A program made the translations under genes and the position numbers. Positions 7,800 to 14,819 of a DNA stretch of 33,539 bases are shown in pieces (the stretch's first letter is position 1; every line of letters starts with the position of its first letter). Where the stretch lies: NCBI GenBank assembly GCA_009885515.1, contig VFKO01000354.1, positions 1 to 33,539 of the forward strand, given 5' to 3'. The notes beneath the pieces are model-generated. The model was given only the letters and a program-made list of their open reading frames with translations. It ran no database searches and was not told the DNA's origin. Origin of the DNA: Rhodobiaceae bacterium. Lineage in GTDB: Bacteria; Pseudomonadota; Alphaproteobacteria; Micropepsales; Micropepsaceae.

Positions 7800-8700
7800 C
7801 ATTTTAGCCAACCCCTTGAATGCAGGTGAACGTGGAATCGCACTGATTGCGGTACTGGGATTTCTTGCCACGATGTCTCTCCTGGCAATCGGTGTTGTCA
7901 GCGCCGCACGAACCACTGTTACTAACGCCTCGCGCCATCTTGTCCGCGCCCAGGCACAAGCCGCAATCGAGAGCGGGATCGATTTTGCCGCCAATCAATT
8001 GGCCCAAGCGAGAGGCACCGCTCCAGCGCTGCTTTCACAACCTGAAACTTTGGAAATCGGTGGGTTTAGAGTTCAGGTTTCGGTTCGCCCTGAACGGGCG
8101 AAAGTCGATCTGAATTTTGCCGATGCTGATTTGTTGGCAACCCTCTTTCGAGCAGGCGGGGCAAGCCATGATGACGCGCAGGCGCTTGCTGCTTCAGTCG
8201 AAGATTGGCGCGACGGCGATGATCTGTTGCATCTTAAGGGCGCCGAGTTCAGGCAGTACAAAGAGCAAGGCTTGGACTATGGTCCGGCAAACGGATTTTT
8301 TGTCAGCGTCGACGAGCTACGGCTGGTTCTGGGAATGACCGGGCAAATTTACGCGTGTGTGCGTCCTCAACTCACAATATTGACCCAGTCACCCGGCATC
8401 GAACTTGAAATGGCCGCTCCGATGATCAGGCGCGCACTTGGTCTGGAAGAACGATCAGAAGCAAACGGCGCTGCCGGGGCCAGCGTTATTGCCAGCCAAC
8501 TCATCACACCTGGTCAAGTTTTCGAGATTACGGCACGCCTTGAAGATTCGGTCAGGCAGGTCAAGCGGTCGGAGCGGGTGATGATCAGGATTACCGGAGA
8601 TCCGAATGATCCATTTTGGAGTCTGAATATCGAACCCGCAATTCCCTTGGAAGCGGCAGCGCGCCGCCATTGCCCCGCCAAAAGTCCCTCTTTTCCCTAA
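7792..8700 (+). CDS. gspK: type II secretion pseudopilus tip protein GspK
   Basis: 302 residues from the ATG at 7792, chosen because the prepilin signal (MRNILANPLNAGERG, then IALIAVLGFLATMSL) begins there; the open frame to 7534 is only read-through. Position +5 is Ala instead of Glu, which is normal for GspK and marks the tip subunit. The body contains the GspK helical insertion (KVDLNFADADLLATLF..., DWRDGDDLLHLKGAE) and a C-terminal alpha/beta domain. It overlaps gspJ by 8 nt and shares one base with gspO. Confidence 0.9.
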   Translation: MRNILANPLNAGERGIALIAVLGFLATMSLLAIGVVSAARTTVTNASRHLVRAQAQAAIESGIDFAANQLAQARGTAPALLSQPETLEIGGFRVQVSVRPERAKVDLNFADADLLATLFRAGGASHDDAQALAASVEDWRDGDDLLHLKGAEFRQYKEQGLDYGPANGFFVSVDELRLVLGMTGQIYACVRPQLTILTQSPGIELEMAAPMIRRALGLEERSEANGAAGASVIASQLITPGQVFEITARLEDSVRQVKRSERVMIRITGDPNDPFWSLNIEPAIPLEAAARRHCPAKSPSFP

Positions 8701-9458
8701 TGACAACCCTCATCAGCGACGCGCTCATTGCAGCCATCATCGCCCCCTTCATCGGCAGCTTTTTGAGCGTGCTGGTATTGCGGCTGCCAAAGGGCGAAGA
8801 CGTCATCGTCACGCGTTCGCGTTGCCGTAGTTGCGGCCACATCCTCGGTGCATGGGAACTCATCCCCATAGTCTCTTGGCTTGTTCAGGCCGGAAGGTGC
8901 CGCGCGTGTGGCAGCGCCGTCAGCCCAGTGTATCCGGGAATGGAAATTGCATCCATTGTCGTGGCGCTTTGGGCGGTTTCGACAGTCGATGCGGAAGTGC
9001 GTTGGATAACAGTGGCCCTGGGGTGGGTCTTGCTGGCTTTGGCAGTCATGGACGCGCGAGATTTTTTTCTGGCCGATGAGCTGACTTTGCCCTTGGTGCC
9101 GTTGGGTTTGGCTGTGTGTTGGCTGCTGTCCCCAGAGCAGATCTACCTTCATGTTTCTGGTGCCATTTTGGGACTGGCGAGCATGATCGCGTTAGCCTGG
9201 GGCTACAAAACAGTGAGAGGCCGCGACGGCTTGGGTTTGGGAGATGCCAAACTTTTTGCTGCAGCCGGCGCGTGGACAGGTTTAGAAGGGCTTGGCACAG
9301 TGCTGCTCTATGCGGTCTTGGTTAACCTTTTGATGTTGGCGGTCTCGCGTTCAAACGCTGGGGAACTCGGCGCCACCACGCCTGTTCCATTGGGCACGGG
9401 GCTTGCAGCTGGTATTTGGTTGACGTGGCTGTATGGCCCGCTTGTGCTGGCGTTTTGA
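8700..9458 (+). CDS. gspO: prepilin peptidase/N-methyltransferase GspO
   Basis: 252 residues from the ATG at 8700, which overlaps the gspK stop (TAATG). An inner-membrane aspartic protease that cuts the pseudopilin leaders and methylates the new N-terminus. The cytoplasmic domain carries the zinc motifs CRSC (42, 45) and CRAC (67, 70). The catalytic aspartates are Asp118 in VMDARDFFLADELTLP and Asp182 in GLGLGDAKL. The usual PD of this region is AD here. About seven membrane segments follow the PFIGSFLSVLVLRLP start. All five prepilin substrates (G, H, I, J, K) are encoded in the same operon. Confidence 0.93.
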   Translation: MTTLISDALIAAIIAPFIGSFLSVLVLRLPKGEDVIVTRSRCRSCGHILGAWELIPIVSWLVQAGRCRACGSAVSPVYPGMEIASIVVALWAVSTVDAEVRWITVALGWVLLALAVMDARDFFLADELTLPLVPLGLAVCWLLSPEQIYLHVSGAILGLASMIALAWGYKTVRGRDGLGLGDAKLFAAAGAWTGLEGLGTVLLYAVLVNLLMLAVSRSNAGELGATTPVPLGTGLAAGIWLTWLYGPLVLAF

Positions 9459-9466
9459 AAGAGACA

Positions 9467-11188
9467 ATGGGCAAAGAAAGTGTGGCGCAATTGATGGCCG
9501 GAAGCTCTCGGGAAGATCGCTTCATCGATCACCTTGTGCGCGCGGGCAAACTCGACATTGAGGGCGCTACGCGGGCCCGCCGTGTTGTTGAGCACAGCCA
9601 TGTCAGTTTGACCAAGGTCTTGCTGGAGCTCGGTCTGGTTCCCGAACGCGAGCTCATCGCCGAGTTCGAAACTGGTCTGCGAATTCCCCTGGCAACGGCA
9701 GAAGAGTTTCCGTTGGAACCTGTTCTGGCCGATGCCGTGTCCGAGAGGTTTCTCAAAGAACACCACACAATTATTCTGGCGGCCGAAGGAGAGAGCGTCA
9801 CAGTTGCGACGTCCGATCCGCTGGATCCGTTCACGACGGAGGCTATAGCACTCGCCACCAGCAAGCGCGTCATCGTCAAGGCCGCAACCTCGTCGGACAT
9901 TGAACAAGCCCTGCGCAGAATATACGCCAGCTCCGAAGCCCAGGCACTCACCCCAATGGGTGCGGGCGGTGCAACGGAAGTATCCGAAGCCGATCTCGAG
10001 CGCCTGCGTGAAAGCGCCAGCGTGGCGCCTGTCATTCGCTTTGTCAACACGCTGATTTCCAGAGCTGTAGAAGCCGGCGCTTCAGACATTCACATAGAAC
10101 CGTTCGAACGCCGCCTGCGCATCCGGACACGCATCGACGGCGTTTTGAAAGAAGAAGAGCCCGCGGCAATCGAACTTGCGCCAGCCGTCGTCTCTCGCTT
10201 GAAAATCATGAGCGGGCTCAACATTGCCGAGCGCCGCTTGCCGCAAGACGGCGCGGTGAAACTGGCCGTGCGCGGCAAGGAAATAGACCTTCGCATCGCC
10301 ACCGCCCCCGTCGCGTACGGCGAATGCGCTGCCATACGCATTCTTGACAAATCATCGGTGCCCTTGGATTTCACTACGCTCGGCTTTGATGCAATTGCGC
10401 AAGACAACCTCGCGGCGCTCCTGGCGCGGCCCAACGGCATCGTGCTGGTCACCGGGCCGACAGGCAGCGGCAAGACCACCACGCTCTACGCGGCATTGAC
10501 GCGCCTCAACACGGTTGAGCGCAAAGTTCTGTCTGTCGAAGATCCGGTTGAATACAAAATTTCCGGCGTAAATCAGGTTCAAGTAAAGCCCGAAATTGGT
10601 CTGACATTCGCCAACGTCTTGAGATCGTTTTTGCGCCACGATCCTGACGTGATTTTGGTCGGTGAAATTCGTGACCCCGAAACCGCGCGCATCGCTGTCC
10701 AGGCATCGCTGACGGGGCATTTGGTTTTGTCGACTGTTCACACCAACAGTGCCGCCGCCGCGATTACCCGCCTTCTCGATATGAACGTCGAGGACTATTT
10801 GCTATCCTCGACCATTGCCGGAATTTTATCACAGCGTTTGGTTCGCGCGCTGTGCCAGCAATGCAAGGCGCCGGTCGAGATGCGGGCGGAATGGGCACAG
10901 GAAATGTTAAAAGTTGGCCTTGTTCCAACAGGAAAGCCAATTTTTCAAGCGCAAGGCTGCCCCGCCTGCAATGGCACTGGCTACCGAGGCCGCACCGTCA
11001 TTTCGGAATTGCTTGTGCCCGACGAGCGCCTGCGTCGCATGATTGTCGCGCGCGCAGGGGCGTCGCAACTCCATAGCGCGGCGGTAGAGCAGGGGATGGA
11101 AACACTGCGCCGCTGCGGCCTGCGAAAAGTACTGGACGGCACGACCTCAATCGAGGAAATTTCACGCGTCGCTCAGGAAGAGGAGTGA
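9467..11188 (+). CDS. gspE: type II secretion ATPase GspE
   Basis: 573 residues from the ATG at 9467, preceded by GAAAGAGA; a frame to 9416 would run back into gspO. This cytoplasmic hexameric ATPase powers pseudopilus assembly. Visible parts are an N1E-type domain (about 1-150), Walker A GPTGSGKTT (Lys336), an Asp box around DPVEYKI, Walker B-like DPDVILVGEIRD (about 392), a His box LTGHLVLSTVHTNSA and the C-terminal zinc loop CQQC (463, 466) and CPAC (498, 501). The zinc motif distinguishes it from most twitching ATPases. Its place after gspO rather than before gspF is unusual. Confidence 0.95.
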   Translation: MGKESVAQLMAGSSREDRFIDHLVRAGKLDIEGATRARRVVEHSHVSLTKVLLELGLVPERELIAEFETGLRIPLATAEEFPLEPVLADAVSERFLKEHHTIILAAEGESVTVATSDPLDPFTTEAIALATSKRVIVKAATSSDIEQALRRIYASSEAQALTPMGAGGATEVSEADLERLRESASVAPVIRFVNTLISRAVEAGASDIHIEPFERRLRIRTRIDGVLKEEEPAAIELAPAVVSRLKIMSGLNIAERRLPQDGAVKLAVRGKEIDLRIATAPVAYGECAAIRILDKSSVPLDFTTLGFDAIAQDNLAALLARPNGIVLVTGPTGSGKTTTLYAALTRLNTVERKVLSVEDPVEYKISGVNQVQVKPEIGLTFANVLRSFLRHDPDVILVGEIRDPETARIAVQASLTGHLVLSTVHTNSAAAAITRLLDMNVEDYLLSSTIAGILSQRLVRALCQQCKAPVEMRAEWAQEMLKVGLVPTGKPIFQAQGCPACNGTGYRGRTVISELLVPDERLRRMIVARAGASQLHSAAVEQGMETLRRCGLRKVLDGTTSIEEISRVAQEEE

Positions 11189-11191
11189 GCC

Positions 11192-11632
11192 ATGAACACC
11201 ATCACCAAAACGCAAAAGCGCCTGCGCCGCCAAGGCGGATATTCATTGCTGGAACTACTGGTCGTGCTCGCGATCCTGGGGCTGATCATTGCCATCGCAG
11301 CGCCGCGGGTCATCGGCTACTTCGAGGCTTCCAAGGCGAAGGCGGCAAAGATACAAATCGCCAACATTTCGACGGCCCTTGATCTCTACAAGCTCTCCAA
11401 CAACGCCTTCCCGACGGAACAGCAAGGCCTAAAGGCGCTCGTAGAAAAGCCCGACAGCGTCGCGACGTGGGACGGTCCATATCTCACGCGGGCCGACGGC
11501 ATCAACGATCCTTGGGGAAGGAATTACAATTACAAGGTTCCCGGTATTCATGGCGCCTTTGACGTAAGCTCGCTGGGTGCAGACGGAAAAGAAGGTGGAG
11601 TCGGCGAAAACCAGGATTTGGGTTCCTGGTGA
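11192..11632 (+). CDS. gspG: type II secretion major pseudopilin GspG
   Basis: 146 residues. Leader MNTITKTQKRLRRQGG with cleavage after Gly16 before YSLLELLVVLAILGLI, Glu at +5. The globular domain shows the GspG fold signatures LDLYKLSNNAFPTEQQGLKALVE (in parts), DPWGRNYNYK and the C-terminal calcium-binding loop LGADGKEGG. It builds the shaft of the pseudopilus. It follows gspE by 3 nt and closes the operon; the convergent ccmG-like gene ends 9 bp further on. Confidence 0.95.
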   Translation: MNTITKTQKRLRRQGGYSLLELLVVLAILGLIIAIAAPRVIGYFEASKAKAAKIQIANISTALDLYKLSNNAFPTEQQGLKALVEKPDSVATWDGPYLTRADGINDPWGRNYNYKVPGIHGAFDVSSLGADGKEGGVGENQDLGSW

Positions 11633-11641
11633 TACGGGTAT

Positions 11642-12175
11642 TCACTTCTCTGCTTCCAATTGTTCGATCAAGGGCTCGATAGTCTCTTTCCAGACATAGG
11701 CATCGATAGGCCCGATCTGCTTGAATCGGATGCGACCCTGCCGGTCGATCACAAAGGTTTCAGGTGCGCCGGTGACGCCCAGGTCGATTGCAGTGCGTCC
11801 AGTGGCATCATCGCCGATCACGATATAGGGGTCCCCCAACTCCTCAAGCCAGGCTTTGAGCTCGCCGGGTTTATCCTTCCAGGCCAGGCCGTAAATTGCA
11901 ACGCGCTTGGTCTTCGTCAATTCAAGCAGCACCGGATGCTCTACACGGCACGCGATGCACCATGAAGCAAAGACATTCAACAGACTCACTTGACCTTTGA
12001 GCGCTTCGCTTTTGAAGGACGCGCCGCCGCCGACGGTTGGCAAATCAAATGCGGGCAAGGGCTTGTTGATCAATACCGAGGGAACGGTTCGCGGATCGAG
12101 CGATAACCCGATGGCAAAATACACCACCAACCCCAGCAGCAGCATCAACGGCACAACTGAAAGCCAGCGGTTCAT
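11642..12175 (-). CDS. CcmG/DsbE-like thiol:disulfide interchange protein
   Basis: 177 residues: an N-terminal membrane anchor (about 5-25), then a periplasmic thioredoxin fold with active site SWCIACRVEH (Cys73, Cys76) and the cis-Pro loop GVTGAPETFVID typical of CcmG/DsbE. The family reduces apocytochrome c or its partners during cytochrome c maturation. No other ccm genes are nearby, so it could be a general periplasmic reductant. Its ATG overlaps the rlmE stop (ATGA on the minus strand), so it is the last gene of the ppx-rlmE operon. Confidence 0.88.
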   Translation of the reverse strand: MNRWLSVVPLMLLLGLVVYFAIGLSLDPRTVPSVLINKPLPAFDLPTVGGGASFKSEALKGQVSLLNVFASWCIACRVEHPVLLELTKTKRVAIYGLAWKDKPGELKAWLEELGDPYIVIGDDATGRTAIDLGVTGAPETFVIDRQGRIRFKQIGPIDAYVWKETIEPLIEQLEAEK

Positions 12176-12849
12176 GGCTTTCGAAAATCCATAGCGAGAA
12201 CATACATTTCAGCGGAGTCAGCGCGGCTGGCGGGTGGTTTGATGTGAACGACTTTTCCAAACTGGCGTTTCAGCGTTTCCAACAATGACCGCTCCGTGCC
12301 GCCGCGCAGGACCTTGCACAAAAACGTACCTCGCGGCTCAAGTACATCGATCGCAAACTCCAGCGCCGCCTCACACAAGGCCATGACCCGCATGTGATCG
12401 GTTTCCCTGTGTCCGGTTGCGGGTGACGCCATGTCGGACACGACGATATTTACCGGACCATTGAGGTTCTGCACTATGATGGCTGGCGCATCAGCTTGCA
12501 TGAAATCAAGCACGAGTAACACTGCGCCTTCAATCGGTTCAATGGCTTGAATATCAATCCCCAACACCGTGTTCGCACCAACTCTTTCTACCAGGATTTG
12601 CGTCCAGCCGCCGGGAGCCGACCCAAGATCCACCGCGCGAGCCCCGCGCTTCAAGAACCGGTGCTTGTCGTCCATCTCTTTGAGTTTGTAGGCGGCTCGC
12701 GAGCGATAACCCTGCGCTTTTGCCGCGCGAACATACGGATCGTTGATCTGGCGTTCGAGCCAGGTTTGCGAGGATTTCGTTCGTTGCTTTGCAGTGCGCA
12801 GGCGCACTTTCAGGGCGCGGGACGCCTGGGGTTTGTCGTCCCGGTTCAT
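12172..12849 (-). CDS. rlmE: 23S rRNA (uridine-2'-O-)-methyltransferase RlmE (FtsJ/RrmJ)
   Basis: 225 residues from the ATG at 12849, which overlaps the ppx stop. The enzyme methylates the 2'-O of U2552 in 23S rRNA at a late step of 50S assembly, using SAM. Motifs: the substrate-binding basic N-terminus (SQTWLERQINDPYVRAAKAQGYRSRAAYKL in parts), the SAM site VDLGSAPGGWTQ, and the K-D-K-E tetrad represented by the Lys of RSRAAYKLKEM, Asp in VVSDMASPATG, Lys in FLCKVLRGG and Glu in SAEMYVLAMDF. Length fits the family. It is translationally coupled to both neighbours. Confidence 0.94.
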   Translation of the reverse strand: MNRDDKPQASRALKVRLRTAKQRTKSSQTWLERQINDPYVRAAKAQGYRSRAAYKLKEMDDKHRFLKRGARAVDLGSAPGGWTQILVERVGANTVLGIDIQAIEPIEGAVLLVLDFMQADAPAIIVQNLNGPVNIVVSDMASPATGHRETDHMRVMALCEAALEFAIDVLEPRGTFLCKVLRGGTERSLLETLKRQFGKVVHIKPPASRADSAEMYVLAMDFRKP

Positions 12850-14045
12850 GTTGCTGGCCCGCGATGTCGTGAGCGCCGTTTGCGCCGCTTGCCACCGCGG
12901 CGGCGGCGCTTTGCCTTGTGCTCTTTGTGGTCGCCAGCACCTTCCATAAGCGCCAGGAGCATGCCTTCCCTCAAGCCGCGATCCGCAACCCTTAACCGGG
13001 GAGGAGTCCACAACCGGAAGATTGACTCAAATATCGCAAGCCCAGGAATCACCAATTCTGCGCGATCGGCACCAATGCAAGAATGCGCCGCACGTTGGGC
13101 AAGCGACATGGATTTGAGTTGTTCGATGACCTTCAGAATATCGTCGCGCGCGATCCATGTTCCATCGACTTTGGATCGTTCATAACGTTCAAGCCCCAGA
13201 AATAATCCGGCAATTGTCGTCACGGTGCCCGAAGTCCCCAGCATGTGGAAGGACCCTGCAGGATGCTCGCCGGGCGGGACGGGATCTGGCAGGCCCATCA
13301 GGTGATGGGTAATCTCCGCCACCATTTCGCCATAGACACCAGGCTCATCAAGGCGCCCGGAAAACTTCTCTCCTAATGTAACGACACCCAACGGAATGGA
13401 GCCCCACCGCAAAATTCGCGGCCGGCGTTTTGGCTCGCGCAGATCAAGCCAGATCAGCTCGGTCGAGCCGCCACCGATATCGAAGACCAACGCTCCGTTG
13501 TCGGTGCGGTCAAGCAGCGGGGTAACACCGCGTGCCGCCAGCCGCGCCTCTTCCGCAGGCGGGATGATATCGAAGTGCAGCCCCGTTTCCTTGGCGACCC
13601 GCCGGATAAATTCAGGGCCATTCCTCGCCATCCGGCAGGCTTGCGTAGCAATCGCGCGCGCGCTCGTCACGCCGCGCTTTCGCATTTTGGCGGCGCAAAT
13701 TCGAATGGCATCGATCGCCCGGGTGATTGCCGCTTCGGAGAGTTCACCCGATTGCGCAAGTCCCTCGCCCAGCCTGACGGTTCGCGAAAATGAATCCAGC
13801 ACCCGGAAGCCTGAGGCTTCGGGCTTTGCTATCAACAACCGGCAATTATTTGTGCCGAGATCGAGCGCCGCATAAATGTGCCCCGGCCGTTCTTTGGGCC
13901 GCGAAACCTGAATTTCTCCCGCACCCGCGGAAGCATTGCCCGGTGGGCCATTCTGCTGCGCCCCACGCGAGACTATCGTCACGGGGCAATTCTCACTTGC
14001 TTTGCCTGGTTCGTTCCCGCCGCCCTTGTCAGGCGACTGCCGCAC
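12846..14045 (-). CDS. ppx: exopolyphosphatase / guanosine pentaphosphate phosphatase (Ppx/GppA)
   Basis: 399 residues from a GTG at 14045; the start is uncertain because the first 50 residues are not conserved in type, and an in-frame GTG at 13982 is an alternative. The ASKHA core begins with ALDLGTNNCRLLI (phosphate 1 loop) and contains FDIGGGSTELIW (phosphate 2) and the LGTSGTVTTIAG segment. The family hydrolyses polyphosphate or pppGpp in the cytoplasm. It ends in a strongly basic tail (KAKRRRRGGKRRKRRSR), perhaps for RNA or polyphosphate contact. First gene of the operon with rlmE and the ccmG-like gene; a leader of about 380 nt and a possible LexA-controlled promoter lie upstream. Confidence 0.9.
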   Translation of the reverse strand: MRQSPDKGGGNEPGKASENCPVTIVSRGAQQNGPPGNASAGAGEIQVSRPKERPGHIYAALDLGTNNCRLLIAKPEASGFRVLDSFSRTVRLGEGLAQSGELSEAAITRAIDAIRICAAKMRKRGVTSARAIATQACRMARNGPEFIRRVAKETGLHFDIIPPAEEARLAARGVTPLLDRTDNGALVFDIGGGSTELIWLDLREPKRRPRILRWGSIPLGVVTLGEKFSGRLDEPGVYGEMVAEITHHLMGLPDPVPPGEHPAGSFHMLGTSGTVTTIAGLFLGLERYERSKVDGTWIARDDILKVIEQLKSMSLAQRAAHSCIGADRAELVIPGLAIFESIFRLWTPPRLRVADRGLREGMLLALMEGAGDHKEHKAKRRRRGGKRRKRRSRHRGPAT

Positions 14046-14425
14046 ACAAGCGCTGATGTCAGTTCCCCCTGATCCTAGCCTCCGCAGCCCGAAAAAGCCA
14101 CCTCGGGCCCAATCCAGCAGGGCGAGTGTCCTGTTTCACCCCAAAAACCCCGTACTTCAGCCCCGAATTTCAGGACAAACAGGACACGAGACGCTGTCTC
14201 AGAACACTGTCCGCGCTGTCCTGTTCAGCCCGTAAGCGCTTGAGTGCGCTCGCGTTTTTCACCGCCATCAGGACAAACATCACGAGACACCCATTCCGCA
14301 TCAATTCCAGCAGCATCGAAGACGCAATTCCGGGCACTCACCCGCAATAAGTTTTTCGCGCGGGCTCACGAGGCGGACCCCAACCCCCAAGGCCGCGCCA
14401 GTTTTTTTCACGATGTCAAGCACTA
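14046..14425 (-). other. ppx leader / intergenic region with clustered AACAGGAC motifs
   Basis: No convincing gene. On the plus strand GTCCTGTTT (14128-14136), CAGGACAAACAGGACAC (14171-14187), GTCCTGTTC (14218-14226) and CAGGACAAAC (14269-14278) repeat one core in both orientations. GTGTCCTGTTT (14126-14136) and AAACAGGACAC (14177-14187) form a perfect 11-bp inverted repeat. 14171-14192 and 14269-14289 are imperfect direct copies that also share CACGAGAC. If the promoter at 14461-14433 is used, all of this is the 5' leader of ppx. Confidence 0.5.
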
Positions 14426-14435
14426 ACAGGAACAT
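14352..14435 (+). repeat. dispersed direct repeat, copy 1
   Basis: Matches 17317-17396 in the same orientation. Shared blocks are TTTTTC, GCGGGCT, CAAGGCCGCGCCAG, a T-tract and TTCACGATGTCAAGCAC, with small indels, then GAACAT. Similarity stops sharply on the left of TTTTTC in both copies. The right end enters the LexA-type box at 14430. Confidence 0.75.
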
Positions 14436-14444
14436 ATAACGAAC
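14430..14444 (-). promoter_or_regulatory. LexA (SOS) box, alphaproteobacterial type
   Basis: GAAC-ATATAAC-GAAC on the plus strand reads GTTC-N7-GTTC on the minus strand, the direct-repeat operator known for LexA in Alphaproteobacteria. It covers the -10 of the minus-strand promoter at 14461-14433, an ideal position for repression. Pattern match; not proof of binding. Confidence 0.6.
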
Positions 14445-14461
14445 AGTGCGGCCCATGTCAA
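14433..14461 (-). promoter_or_regulatory. sigma-70-like promoter toward ppx
   Basis: On the minus strand TTGACA (14461-14456), a 17-nt spacer and TATATG (14438-14433). A perfect -35 and a near-consensus -10 point to transcription starting near 14426 and running toward ppx at 14045. The LexA-type box overlaps the -10. Confidence 0.55.
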
Positions 14462-14472
14462 CCCCCCTCCCT

Positions 14473-14551
14473 GGGAGCGCCGGCATCCTGCCGGCCCTTT
14501 CTTGTTCTTCCTCTCCCCGTCACAAAGAGCAGGCTGGAAGCCGGCGTTCCC
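14473..14551. repeat. REP-like imperfect hairpin element
   Basis: The 23-nt arms GGGAGCGCCGGCATCC.. (14473-14495) and ..GGAAGCCGGCGTTCCC (14529-14551) are inverted repeats matching at 19 of 23 positions, around a 33-nt loop. The arms resemble the GCCGGCATCCTGCCGGC-type REP elements seen in many environmental genomes. No RAYT-type transposase gene is in the window. Confidence 0.55.
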
Positions 14552-14718
14552 ACGAAAGGCTCCCCGCAGCCGTACAGGGCCGCGCGCGAATGGCGCGAAA
14601 GTTTGGGAAAAGTTTGGGCTGGCGCCGAGCGTCGGAGCGTGCGCTCAGAATTCGCGGCGGAGCGCGAAGTTCCGGGCGGTTGACGAAGCGTGCTGGTAAG
14701 AGTCCCTGGTATTGTCGC
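14552..14718. other. intergenic stretch without recognised gene
   Basis: GC-rich sequence between the REP-like hairpin and the inverted repeat. No coding frame with a ribosome-binding site and no promoter was recognised. Confidence 0.35.
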
Positions 14719-14804
14719 CGAAATCGTGTCATATCATTCTAACGCGACAGGACCTTGCACCGGTAAGAGGCACCGGTCAATTAGGTATACCGTCCCCTTA
14801 ATTC
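14719..14804 (+). repeat. 86-bp inverted repeat, left copy
   Basis: Aligns without gaps to the reverse complement of 16838-16923, with about 72 of 86 positions identical by eye. Perfect blocks include CGAAATCGTGTCA, CGCGACAGG, CTTGCACC and GTCCCCTTAATTC. The inner end carries a small near-palindrome, AATTA...TTAATT (14780-14803). It ends 15 bp before the ATG of the FAD oxidoreductase, so it may carry or disrupt that gene's promoter. Confidence 0.85.
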
Positions 14805-14819
14805 CAATAGGATCAGGCC

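Noticed and set aside
14301..14486. Short minus-strand frame (61 codons) over the LexA-type box and direct repeat, considered as an SOS-induced small protein.
   Set aside because: Its ATG lies upstream of the inferred transcript start, and the second repeat copy has a stop and an indel in the same frame, so it is not conserved as protein.
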